Origin: a virus
Reading direction: 5' to 3' (one strand)
IMG/VR virus record: IMGVR_UViG_3300036399_000683
Coordinates: 1-20,945 of that record
Length of the DNA stretch: 20,945 nt
Position 1 is the stretch's first letter. The number at the start of each line of letters is the position of its first letter. The position numbers and the translations under genes are program-made. The notes beneath the pieces were generated by a model. That model had not been told where the DNA came from and ran no database searches. It worked only from the letters and a program-made list of their open reading frames with translations. This document shows, piece by piece, positions 5,612-12,744 of the stretch.

Positions 5612-7332
5612 TGGAACGCGGAGACAGCGGCGTCGATTCGATCTCTGAAATCCAGGGGCTGGAAAAGGGGCGGGCGGAGGTCAGGTACAACCAGCTGCGC
5701 ACCTATCGGGATACTTGGCTGGAGCGGGCACGCAGGGCGGCGCGGCTCACGATTCCATCCCTGATTCCTGACTCAGACGAGATCCTGACCGAGGCGGCCC
5801 AGGAGCAGCAACTGCCGTACAACGGCATTGGGGCGCTGGGGGTCAACAACCTATGCAGCCGGCTACTACTGGCCCTGCTGCCGCTAAGTGGATTGATCCG
5901 CTTGACGAAGGACGAAGTGGCGCAGGCGAGAGAGGACGCGACTTCCGTCGCAGAGGGCGCGACGGAAGAGGACCTTGCGGCCCAGAAGATCGAAATTGAG
6001 AAAACACTGGCCCTTCTGGATCGAGCCATTGAGCGCACCCTCTCCACCGGCAGCGATCGGGTCTCGCTGTTTGAAGGGCTGATGCACTTAATTGTCGGCG
6101 GCAACGCAATGTTGTATCGCTCGGCCACCGCGATGAAGTGCTTTCACCTCAACAAGTATGTGCTGTTGCGGGATCCAATGGGCCAGCCGGTGGAGGCCGT
6201 CGCTTGCGAAACCTATCTCTATGCCTCCCTGAACCCGAGGCTCAAGGCGGTTCTGGATGAGGCCGACAAGCTGCGCGGCGCTTGGCAAATCGACACCGAC
6301 GCCACCCGCAGGGACAACCGGCGGATCAAGGTCTTCACCCACATCAAATGGCAGTCGGGATCTGAGGAGTCCCCGGGCAGGGTGGCCTGGCACCAGGAGG
6401 TTGGGGGCTATATCGTCCCCCAAACCGATGGGAGCGAGCCAGCCGACGCTAGCCCGTGGATGCCGCTGAGGCTGTACAAGATCGACGGCGACAGCTACGG
6501 CCCCGGCTATGTCGAGTGGTGCGCCCTTGCCGACCTGTCCTGCCTGGACGGCATCAGCCAGGCGGTGCTCGAAGGCAGCGCGGCTGCAGCGCGGCAGATC
6601 GTTGGCCGCAAGCCATCGGCAATCACGAGCAAGCAAGTCTTCGAAAGGGCGCCCAACCTATCGGTGATTGATGCACAGCCTCAGGACTTCTTCCCGATTG
6701 AGACCAGCAACATTCGGGACTTGTCAGTGGCAGGGCAGAAGGAGAAGCAGCTGGAAGAGCGGCTATCCAGGATCTTTCTGCTGTTCAACGCCCGAGACTC
6801 GGAGCGCACTACGCGAGAGGAGATCAAGGAGGACATCAACCAGATCGAGCAGATGCTGGGCTCCATCTACAGTATCCTGACCGTCGAGTTTCAGTACCCC
6901 CATGCCCGCAGGATCGTTTCGGTCATGCGCAAAACCAACGAGCTGCCAAACCTGCCTGGCGTTGAGCCGCTGATCAATGTTGGCCTAGCCGCACTTGGTC
7001 GCCAGTCCGATGTTGAACGCCTTAACCAGTTCGCCATGCTTGGCCTACAGGCCATGCCGCAGGAGTTCAGCGCCTTGGTTGATGGCGCCTCATACCTCAG
7101 GGAGCTGGCGACCGGGGTAGGCGTGAATCCTCTGCTGGTCAAGTCCGACAAGCGGATCCAGGAAGAGCAGGCTGCCGCTATGCAGCGGGCACAGCAGCAG
7201 CAGTTGATCCAGGCCGGCATGGGGGATCCCCAGAAGCTGGCCAATGCCGGCATGGCCGTGCAGCAGATGGCCGAGGGGGCCCCTCCTGACGGCCAGCCCG
7301 TGCAACCCACTTCACCCGAGATGCAGCCATGA
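5611..7332 (+). CDS. Portal (head-tail connector) protein, T7 gp8-like
   Basis: This is a 573-aa protein, close to T7 gp8 (536 aa). It forms the dodecameric ring at one capsid vertex through which DNA is packaged and ejected. Diagnostic segments in the T7 order are TIPSLIPDSDE near the N-terminus, GALGVNNLCSRLLLALLP at about residue 73, LFEGLMHLIVGGNAMLY, DGDSYGPGYVEWCALADLS at about residue 291, and REEIKEDINQIEQMLGSIYS. A Gln-rich C-terminal tail (AAAMQRAQQQQ) closes the protein, as in T7 gp8. It starts in a TAATG overlap with the gp7.3-like gene and ends in an ATGA overlap with the scaffold gene. Confidence 0.95.
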   Translation: MERGDSGVDSISEIQGLEKGRAEVRYNQLRTYRDTWLERARRAARLTIPSLIPDSDEILTEAAQEQQLPYNGIGALGVNNLCSRLLLALLPLSGLIRLTKDEVAQAREDATSVAEGATEEDLAAQKIEIEKTLALLDRAIERTLSTGSDRVSLFEGLMHLIVGGNAMLYRSATAMKCFHLNKYVLLRDPMGQPVEAVACETYLYASLNPRLKAVLDEADKLRGAWQIDTDATRRDNRRIKVFTHIKWQSGSEESPGRVAWHQEVGGYIVPQTDGSEPADASPWMPLRLYKIDGDSYGPGYVEWCALADLSCLDGISQAVLEGSAAAARQIVGRKPSAITSKQVFERAPNLSVIDAQPQDFFPIETSNIRDLSVAGQKEKQLEERLSRIFLLFNARDSERTTREEIKEDINQIEQMLGSIYSILTVEFQYPHARRIVSVMRKTNELPNLPGVEPLINVGLAALGRQSDVERLNQFAMLGLQAMPQEFSALVDGASYLRELATGVGVNPLLVKSDKRIQEEQAAAMQRAQQQQLIQAGMGDPQKLANAGMAVQQMAEGAPPDGQPVQPTSPEMQP

Positions 7333-8270
7333 CCACTGAAGCCACGCCCCCCAAGACCCTTGACCAGATTAATGCGCCGGCTGAGCTGAAGGCCTTGGTC
7401 GATCCCGCGTCCTCCAAGCAAATCAGCATCCTGGACAGGTTCCTGGACGATGCAGGCGTCCCCGACCGCGAGGAGGTCGAGGGTGAGGAAGCGCCCGCTG
7501 CCCCCGAGGCCAAGCCGGCAAAGTTGGCCGGCAAATTTGAAACCCCGGCCGAACTGGAGAAGGCTTACCTGAAGCTGCAGCGCAAACAGGGCCAGCAGGG
7601 CCAGCGCAGCGAGAAGACCGAGACACCCCCGGCCGCCGCCGAGACCGAGGAGTACACCCCCGAGCGTGGCGCCGAGGTTTACGGCGAAGCCCTGGCCGCC
7701 AGGTTCCAAGAAGCCGAGGTCAACCCTTTTGAGATGGCCGCCAAGTTCGAGGCCGGCGAGGATGTCACCGCCTACGTGGATGCCCTGGCCGAAAAGGGTG
7801 GACTGCCCAGGGCATTGATCGAAACCTATCTGGCCGGCGTCAAGCCAGCCGATGCAGCGGCACCGGCCACCGGCAGCCTGAACGATCAGCCCGAGGTGGT
7901 GGCGGCCCTGCGCCAGTCGGTCGGCGGTGATGCCGCCTTCGACAAGCTGAGCCAATGGGCCGCCGCCAACCTGGCGCCAGAGGAGAAGATCGCCTACCAG
8001 CGGGCCCTCGATACCGGCAATCTGCTGGCGGTGCAGTTTGCGCTGCAGGCATTCCAGGCCCGCGCCGGCACTGCCCCCAGGGAGCCCGAGTATCTGGGGG
8101 GCGGGGCACAGACCAGCGAGCCAGCCGATGTTTACGAGACACAGGCGGACTGGAGAAAGGACCGCTACGCCAAGGATGACAACGGCAACGAGCGATACCT
8201 GAAGGACGAAAGCTATCAGCGCCGCCTGGATGCCAAGTTCGCCAGAACGAAAAGAGCCAAGAAGTGGTAA
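7329..8270 (+). CDS. Scaffolding (capsid assembly) protein, T7 gp9-like
   Basis: This is a 313-aa protein between portal and capsid, matching T7 gp9 (307 aa) in size and place. It is Glu/Ala/Pro-rich and strongly acidic in the first third (EEVEGEEAPAAPEAKPAK), with helical segments such as FETPAELEKAYLKLQRKQG. The C-terminus is basic (DAKFARTKRAKKW). An acidic, flexible body with a positively charged C-terminal capsid-binding end is typical of podovirus scaffolds, which guide procapsid assembly and are then released. The motif ETQADWRKDRYAKDDNG near the end is a common feature of such proteins. It starts in an ATGA overlap with the portal gene and ends before the largest structured gap in the window. 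Confidence 0.9.
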   Translation: MTTEATPPKTLDQINAPAELKALVDPASSKQISILDRFLDDAGVPDREEVEGEEAPAAPEAKPAKLAGKFETPAELEKAYLKLQRKQGQQGQRSEKTETPPAAAETEEYTPERGAEVYGEALAARFQEAEVNPFEMAAKFEAGEDVTAYVDALAEKGGLPRALIETYLAGVKPADAAAPATGSLNDQPEVVAALRQSVGGDAAFDKLSQWAAANLAPEEKIAYQRALDTGNLLAVQFALQAFQARAGTAPREPEYLGGGAQTSEPADVYETQADWRKDRYAKDDNGNERYLKDESYQRRLDAKFARTKRAKKW

Positions 8271-8275
8271 CGTTT

Positions 8276-8293
8276 GGGTGGATTACTCCACCC
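8276..8293 (+). other. Hairpin after the scaffold gene
   Basis: GGGTGGA (8276-8282) and TCCACCC (8287-8293) form a perfect 7-bp stem with loop TTAC, only 5 bases after the scaffold stop. Just two T residues follow, so it is a poor intrinsic terminator. An RNA-processing or stabilising hairpin between scaffold and capsid is more likely, comparable in place to processing sites near T7 gene 10. A second small stem (8309-8320, CGGC/GCCG) follows. No consensus promoter was recognised in 8271-8377, although a phage RNA polymerase promoter would be expected here. Confidence 0.55.
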
Positions 8294-8332
8294 TTGTAGC
8301 TATCTAGCCGGCTGCGGCCGACAACTTGATTA

Positions 8333-8370
8333 GCGGAAGGCGATGGGTTCCAAGAGAACTTCATTTCCGC
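8333..8370 (+). promoter_or_regulatory. Capsid leader stem-loop
   Basis: GCGGAA (8333-8338) pairs with TTCCGC (8365-8370). Inside it ATG (8343-8345) can pair with CAT (8362-8364), and GTTC (8347-8350) pairs with GAAC (8356-8359) around the loop CAAGA. The result is a long bulged hairpin ending 7 bases before the capsid start codon. The GGAAGG sequence inside the 5' arm is the only purine-rich block near the start, so folding could hide or position the ribosome site. It may also protect the 5' end of a processed capsid mRNA. Confidence 0.5.
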
Positions 8371-8377
8371 AATCACA

Positions 8378-9394
8378 ATGTCTGCCGATTTACTCGGCCT
8401 GTCCAGACTTGGGCAGGTCCGGGGCGCTGGCGATGTCACCGCCCTGTTTCTGGATCTTGGCGGCGACGAGCTGCTGACCGCTTACGACAAGAAAAAAATC
8501 CTGTCTTCCACCGTGAAGACCAAGACCATCAGGGGTGGTCGAACCAAGCGGTTCAACATGACCGCCCGCCGTCAGGCCCGCTACCACACCATTGGGACCC
8601 CAATCGACGGCGGCGGCAACTCCCCGTCCGACAACAACAGCCGGATCCTCCGGCTCGATGGGTTGATGATTGCCGATGAGGCGATCTACGACCTGGACGA
8701 GCTGCAGGAGGACCCGGCCACCAGGGCGGAAACCATGCACCAGCTGGGGGAGGCACTGGCTGACGAGCGGGAACTGCGTGTTGCCCGCATCCTGTTTGCG
8801 GCTGCCAACACCACCGCTGAGCCGTTCGCCAAATCGATCAACGCCGGCCGCACTGGCGACAAGATCACCCTTTCCGCTGGCTTTGCCGCTGCCAACAACG
8901 AGGCAAAGGGTGACGAGCTCTATGCCGCCATCAAACAGATGGTGACCTTGAAGCAGAAGAAGCACGTACCTACCGGGAACATGCGCTGCGTCGTTACCCC
9001 CGATGTCTTGGGTTGGCTACAGGACTCGAAGCGGCTGATCAATGCCGACTTCAACGGCGGGACCGGCAGCAACGGCACTGTCCAGGAAGTGTTTGCTGGG
9101 CGGATCTCTGGGGTGCCTGTTTACTGGTCGAACTTCATCGAGCAGCCGGCTTACACCCTGCAGGCCCAGGACAACGCCAACAGCGAGTACGCCCAGGATC
9201 TCTCCAAATGTCGAGCCCTGATTTACCACGGGGATGCAATGGGTGTACTGGAGCTGCGGGCGCCGAAGCTCCAGATGACCGCACCGAATGGTGACTACAA
9301 CGTGGTCTACCAGTCCCAACTGTTGGTGGCATCCATGGCCATCGGCATGGGCAAATTAAGCCCCGAATGCGCGGGGTGCATCGTCACCCCCTAA
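8378..9394 (+). CDS. Major capsid protein, T7 gp10A-like
   Basis: This is a 338-aa HK97-fold shell protein, close in size to T7 gp10A (345 aa). The T7 pattern is followed throughout: an N-terminal [19 protein letters not shown], then [39 protein letters not shown], and a C-terminus [19 protein letters not shown] that aligns with the T7 gp10A end (GHGGLRPEAAGAVV). The frame is closed upstream by TGA 8327-8329 and contains no other ATG, GTG or TTG before 8378, which fixes the start. No strong Shine-Dalgarno lies at normal spacing. No obvious slippery heptamer near the stop suggests a T7-type 10B frameshift product. A terminator follows 27 bases downstream. Confidence 0.95.
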   Translation: MSADLLGLSRLGQVRGAGDVTALFLDLGGDELLTAYDKKKILSSTVKTKTIRGGRTKRFNMTARRQARYHTIGTPIDGGGNSPSDNNSRILRLDGLMIADEAIYDLDELQEDPATRAETMHQLGEALADERELRVARILFAAANTTAEPFAKSINAGRTGDKITLSAGFAAANNEAKGDELYAAIKQMVTLKQKKHVPTGNMRCVVTPDVLGWLQDSKRLINADFNGGTGSNGTVQEVFAGRISGVPVYWSNFIEQPAYTLQAQDNANSEYAQDLSKCRALIYHGDAMGVLELRAPKLQMTAPNGDYNVVYQSQLLVASMAIGMGKLSPECAGCIVTP

Positions 9395-9420
9395 GCCGCA
9401 GCCGGAGAACATGGGAGCAG

Positions 9421-9447
9421 GCCCCCGCGTCAAACCGGGGGCTTTTT
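9421..9447 (+). terminator. Intrinsic terminator after the capsid gene (T-phi position)
   Basis: GCCCCCG (9421-9427) and CGGGGGC (9436-9442) form a perfect GC-rich 7-bp stem with an 8-base loop, followed by TTTTT (9443-9447). This is a textbook intrinsic terminator. T7 carries its single late phage-polymerase terminator, T-phi, at the same place between genes 10 and 11. Because all downstream virion genes lack another obvious promoter, it probably terminates only partially. Confidence 0.85.
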
Positions 9448-9491
9448 CATGGCTACCGCTAGGATTGCTCTACAACCTTGCAGCGGCAGCG

Positions 9492-11213
9492 ATGGGGCAG
9501 GCGGCCCAGCAACTGAGCCCCGGCCGGACCACGCTTCTGGAAGCGGTCAATATCTGCCTGGCGACGATCGGCGAGGCGCCGGTTAATTCACTGGAGACGC
9601 AGCAGGTAGGCGAGGCGGCGAACGCCGAGCGTGCCCTGTTCGAATTTCACAAGGAAGGCCAAACCGAGGGGTGGAGCTGGAATCGAGAAGCCGATGTGCC
9701 CTTCCACCGAGACCCGGATACCGGGGAGCTGACAGTCCCGGCCAACATCGTGCAGTGGGCGCCCAACCGGGTCGAATGGAACGGGCGCTTCCAGTTGCGC
9801 GGGACTCGCGTTTACGACCTGCAAGCCAGGTCTTATGCGATCGGTGAGGCGACGATCTACGCCAACGTCGTCACCCTGCTGTCGTGGGACGAATCCCCCG
9901 AGGTCTACAACCGCTGGACCACCATCCGTGCAGCGCGGGTGTTCGGCAACAGGGAGGTGGGGAACACCACCACCTACCAGCTCACCCAAGCCGATGAAGA
10001 CAAGGCATGGGCCAACCTGCTGCGGATCGACACTGCGCAGTCGCAACCCAATGCTCTGACCGGCGGCGATTCATGGGCCACATTCCGCCCGCGCCTGGGG
10101 GTGGGGGGACGCCGCGGCAGCGGGCTGGGGGATGGGATTGGTGGCTTCGGGGGGAGCAGGGGGGCGTCGTCGGGAGGCACGGGAGGGACAAGCGGGGCCG
10201 GGGAGGCTGGGCCACCAGGGCCGCCGGGGCCTCAGGGGCCGCCAGGCGCCACTGGTGCCACGGGAGCGACAGGACCCCAGGGCGCGCCGGGCCCAGCTGG
10301 GTCTCAAGGGCCAGCGGGCGCAACGGGGGCCACGGGCGCGACGGGGGCTGCATCGACGGTTCCGGGTCCAGCCGGGCCTGCCGGGCCCGCTGGGCCTCAA
10401 GGGCCGGCGGGCGCTGCATCAACGGTCCCCGGCCCAACCGGGCCTGCTGGCTCAACTGGGCCCGCTGGGCCTCAAGGGCCAGCGGGCGCGGCGGGCGCAA
10501 CGGGCAGTAGCGCCTACCAGACAGCCGTAGCTAGCGGGTTTTCAGGAACCGAGGCGCAGTGGCTGGCATCTCTTGTTGGTTCGCAAGGGCCCCAGGGCGC
10601 GACCGGGCCGCAGGGGCCGGCTGGACCCGCTGGGCCTCAGGGGCCGGCGGGGGCTGCATCAACGATCCCTGGCCCAACTGGGCCTACCGGGCCCCAGGGG
10701 CCAGCAGGTCCTACCGGTGAAGCCGGGGCGGCTGGACCTCAGGGCCCAACGGGAACGAACGGAACCGATGGCGTCGCATCAGCCGTTGCGCCTCTTTCCT
10801 ATAACCCCACCACCAAAGCTATTAGTCTGTCGTCCATTGCTGACGGGATGATATTCAAGGCAACAAACAAGGGGGAAGCGGGAACCGCCGCCACCAATTA
10901 TGACGAACTGCCGGTTGCTGTTGTCGCTGGAACTTTTGCTATTACGGGTATATATTTTGGGTGTCACATTGATTCTGTTGGCACTGGCACGGCGACTTTT
11001 AACGCTTACCGCCGAACAGCGGCAGGCGTTAAAACGTCGCTGCTGACGGCCAATGCAACTTTGCCCGCTGGCGCCAGCCTGGTGGACGCGACCTCGCTGC
11101 TGACCGGAGCTACTGGGATCACTGCCGGCACTCGTGTTGGCTTTGATGTCCTGGGATTCGGGGGCGCTACAGGTGTTTTTGTTGTCTTTCTATTCACTCG
11201 CACTTCGGTCTGA
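9492..11213 (+). CDS. Tail adaptor (T7 gp11-like) fused to a collagen-like region and C-terminal domain
   Basis: This is a 573-aa protein. Residues 1 to about 200 match T7 gp11 (tail tubular protein A, 196 aa), with [33 protein letters not shown] and the terminal pattern [13 protein letters not shown] followed by [10 protein letters not shown]7 gp11 ends here; this protein continues. A Gly-rich linker leads to collagen Gly-X-Y repeats at about 238-337 and 363-427. They are split by [20 protein letters not shown], a module I recall from phage fibres. A β-rich C-terminal domain of about 140 residues ends the protein. Some repeats carry the interruption [12 protein letters not shown] 9492 is chosen because it gives the T7-like spacing to the first helix and lies after the terminator. 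The frame is also open from ATG 9411, with GGAG nearby, but that would translate through the terminator hairpin. Confidence 0.85.
   Translation: MGQAAQQLSPGRTTLLEAVNICLATIGEAPVNSLETQQVGEAANAERALFEFHKEGQTEGWSWNREADVPFHRDPDTGELTVPANIVQWAPNRVEWNGRFQLRGTRVYDLQARSYAIGEATIYANVVTLLSWDESPEVYNRWTTIRAARVFGNREVGNTTTYQLTQADEDKAWANLLRIDTAQSQPNALTGGDSWATFRPRLGVGGRRGSGLGDGIGGFGGSRGASSGGTGGTSGAGEAGPPGPPGPQGPPGATGATGATGPQGAPGPAGSQGPAGATGATGATGAASTVPGPAGPAGPAGPQGPAGAASTVPGPTGPAGSTGPAGPQGPAGAAGATGSSAYQTAVASGFSGTEAQWLASLVGSQGPQGATGPQGPAGPAGPQGPAGAASTIPGPTGPTGPQGPAGPTGEAGAAGPQGPTGTNGTDGVASAVAPLSYNPTTKAISLSSIADGMIFKATNKGEAGTAATNYDELPVAVVAGTFAITGIYFGCHIDSVGTGTATFNAYRRTAAGVKTSLLTANATLPAGASLVDATSLLTGATGITAGTRVGFDVLGFGGATGVFVVFLFTRTSV
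10381..10440 (+). repeat. Direct repeat in collagen coding region, copy 1
   Basis: This 60-base segment recurs exactly 240 bases downstream (10621-10680) with 7 mismatches, counted by eye. It encodes the [14 protein letters not shown]-type unit. Conservation at DNA level, including degenerate positions, points to duplication or gene conversion inside the collagen region rather than only protein-level constraint. Confidence 0.8.
10621..10680 (+). repeat. Direct repeat in collagen coding region, copy 2
   Basis: This is the second copy of the 60-base repeat, 240 bases after the first. The offset equals 80 codons, so the reading frame and Gly register are preserved. A third, partial relative (GCTGCATCGACGGTTCC, 10347-10363) lies upstream. 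Confidence 0.8.
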
Positions 11214-11215
11214 TC

Positions 11216-11830
11216 ATGCCTACTCCCAACATTGTCACCAATCCCGATACAGGGGTTCGTTATTACACCGACCCAGGGCCACAAGAGGGCCATAGCGTTG
11301 ACCTGTTTGTCCCGATCCGAAACGGAGAAGTCACTAACCCCAGCGGGGCGCCGTGGCCAAACCTGAACGGCCTCCCCGAGGACCGACCCGAACTGGTTTG
11401 GTACCTGAAGACCGCCCCCCAGGTCCGCGAGTATGACGACCGCACCCATTACGAGATCGCAATCTGGGGTCCTGTCCCCTATACCAGCCCCAAACCCGGC
11501 GGCCCACTGGGAACGTGGGAGGAAACACTGGAGGTAAAACCGCACCCAGAAGCAGTGTTGATAAGCCAAGTCGAAGCTGCCTATTCTCAAGCAAACTCCC
11601 GCCTCTACCCTCTCAACAGTGATCCCCTGCTCCGCGAGTTGCTGGACGAAGCTGAAGAAAGGGACAAGGTAAACCAGGCGACGCCAGTAATGCATGAGTT
11701 ATTGGCCCTGCGCCAAAGCATCAGGGATGCTGGCCTAGTCAACAGGGAGCGCCAAGCGTTTCTGATTGAAGAAATCAAGGCCGGCCGTCCGGTTGACCTG
11801 TCCGCCGGCTGGGTCAATGAGGTCTCGTAG
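11216..11830 (+). CDS. Hypothetical protein of the adhesion module (204 aa)
   Basis: It starts two bases after the adaptor-collagen stop. The N-terminal half is Pro/Gly-rich and β-like (RYYTDPGPQEGHSVDLFVP, YEIAIWGPVPYTSPKPGGP). The C-terminal half is helical and charged (LLRELLDEAEERDKVNQA, IRDAGLVNRERQAFLIEEI), ending in GRPVDLSAGWVNEVS. A β N-terminus plus a helical C-terminus next to fibre genes recalls tail-fibre assembly chaperones. I do not recognise a specific family, so that role is an inference from layout. It could equally be a minor tail protein. It is followed by a 37-base gap holding a ribosome site for the next gene. Confidence 0.75.
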   Translation: MPTPNIVTNPDTGVRYYTDPGPQEGHSVDLFVPIRNGEVTNPSGAPWPNLNGLPEDRPELVWYLKTAPQVREYDDRTHYEIAIWGPVPYTSPKPGGPLGTWEETLEVKPHPEAVLISQVEAAYSQANSRLYPLNSDPLLRELLDEAEERDKVNQATPVMHELLALRQSIRDAGLVNRERQAFLIEEIKAGRPVDLSAGWVNEVS

Positions 11831-11854
11831 GGAATGGAAGCGCGGGCCATGGGT

Positions 11855-11860
11855 GGGAGG
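11855..11860 (+). promoter_or_regulatory. Shine-Dalgarno site for the glycine-rich protein
   Basis: GGGAGG lies 7 bases before ATG 11868, deciding that start over the longer in-frame opening at 11766. It also marks independent ribosome entry for this gene, unlike most genes here. Confidence 0.75.
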
Positions 11861-11867
11861 TAACCGG

Positions 11868-12695
11868 ATGACCGTTGTCGCAGATAGACGAAGGCCTCCC
11901 AGCGGCGGCGGTAAAATCATCGCCACTGGGGGAGCGCTTGTATTTGAGATAGCTGGATACCGGGTACACGTTTTTAACGTGCCAGGTTCCTACTCCTTCG
12001 ACGTAACGGTTGGCGGCGCCGACCTTGAATACTTAATTCGTGCCGGCGGTGGCGGTGGCTCCCGATCAAATTGGGGCGGCGGCGGAGGCGGAGCTGGTGG
12101 CCACCGCAGCTCTGTGCCCGGTGAGCCCTCTGGTGGCGGATCGTCCGCCGAGCCGCGACTGATCGTGACCCCGCAGCAGTACATCGTAGTTGTAGGAGCC
12201 AAGGGCCTCGGTGCCCCGGCGTCAGGCTCGTTTTTTGGCACGCCAGGCGGAAATAGCTCGTTTGCTGGGATCCAGGCGCTGGGAGGCGGCCCCGGCGGTG
12301 TCGCGGGCGTATTCGGGTCTGGCGGCGGGACAAATTATGCGTCTAGTCTTACCCAGGGCGTCGGCCCGCCTGGCACCGGCACGGCAGGCCAGGGCCGCAA
12401 CGGCGGCGCAATTTACGACCGAGGCTCCGTTTATGGTGGCGGCGGTGGTGGCGGCGCGGCTCAACCCGGCAACGGCCAAGTGTCGGGCCTAGATGGTCGA
12501 GGCGGCGACGGCCTAGCGTCGTCGATTACTGGCGCACCCGTACCTGGCTGCGGTGGTGGTGGCGCCGGCGGCGTGGGTGGTGGTGGCGTAGGGGGCCTGG
12601 GCAGCAACGGCCCCGGCGGCGGCGGCAAAGGCAGCGCCACGGGCGCCGCACAGAATGGGCAGGATGGCGGAGTAATTATCCGCTACCCGATCTAA
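11868..12695 (+). CDS. Glycine-rich tail fibre/adhesin-type protein
   Basis: This is a 275-aa protein. About 60 N-terminal residues (including FEIAGYRVHVFNVPGSYSF and DLEYLIRAGGGGG) lead into a long glycine-rich domain with GGGG runs, alternating with short β segments such as PQQYIVVVGAKGLGAPAS and NSSFAGIQALGGG. It ends with NGQDGGVIIRYPI. The order of EYLIxAGGGG start, Gly sandwich and GGxIIRYP end is characteristic of the glycine-rich domain of many environmental phage fibres. These domains are thought to form polyglycine-II-like, receptor-facing structures. It most likely decorates the tail and contacts the host surface. The start is set by a good Shine-Dalgarno. A single internal Cys occurs in APVPGCGGGG. 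It is followed by a TAATG overlap with a 15-codon ORF. Confidence 0.85.
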   Translation: MTVVADRRRPPSGGGKIIATGGALVFEIAGYRVHVFNVPGSYSFDVTVGGADLEYLIRAGGGGGSRSNWGGGGGGAGGHRSSVPGEPSGGGSSAEPRLIVTPQQYIVVVGAKGLGAPASGSFFGTPGGNSSFAGIQALGGGPGGVAGVFGSGGGTNYASSLTQGVGPPGTGTAGQGRNGGAIYDRGSVYGGGGGGGAAQPGNGQVSGLDGRGGDGLASSITGAPVPGCGGGGAGGVGGGGVGGLGSNGPGGGGKGSATGAAQNGQDGGVIIRYPI

Positions 12696-12742
12696 TGCCC
12701 CTGGTAACAGCTATTGAAACAACAGTCGGCACTGCTGTGTGA
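12695..12742 (+). CDS. 15-aa coupling mini-ORF between fibre and nozzle genes
   Basis: ATG 12695 overlaps the fibre stop (TAATG), and the ORF encodes MPLVTAIETTVGTAV before TGA 12740-12742. That stop overlaps a GTG at 12739, an alternative start of the nozzle gene (GTGA), and lies 2 bases before ATG 12745. It may simply keep ribosomes moving from the fibre gene to the nozzle gene rather than make a useful peptide. It could also be chance. Confidence 0.35.
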   Translation: MPLVTAIETTVGTAV

Positions 12743-12744
12743 TC

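Noticed and set aside
6891-7955. 354-codon open frame on the opposite strand across the portal and scaffold genes
   Set aside because: It crosses two strongly supported genes with T7-like sequences, has low-complexity Gly/Leu composition and no ribosome site.
8343-8477. 44-codon ORF starting in the capsid leader with GGAAGG just upstream
   Set aside because: The spacing between GGAAGG and this ATG is only 2 bases, the ORF runs out of frame through the capsid start, and it ends in a Cys/Pro-rich shadow sequence. A regulatory upstream ORF cannot be excluded but is not supported.
9361-9390. Mutually exclusive hairpins at the capsid 3' end (CCCCG/CGGGG and GGGGTG/CACCCC), suggesting attenuation
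   Set aside because: They are short and inside GC-rich coding sequence, with no evidence that they control the downstream terminator.
8294-9475. Possible shared phage-promoter motif (GCTA...CTAG) in the gaps before the capsid and adaptor genes
   Set aside because: The similarity is limited to a few short words with different spacing. The full genome would be needed to define a promoter motif.
11834-11863. Nine-codon ORF before the glycine-rich protein
   Set aside because: It has no ribosome site, and its end coincides with the Shine-Dalgarno of the next gene. It is most likely chance.
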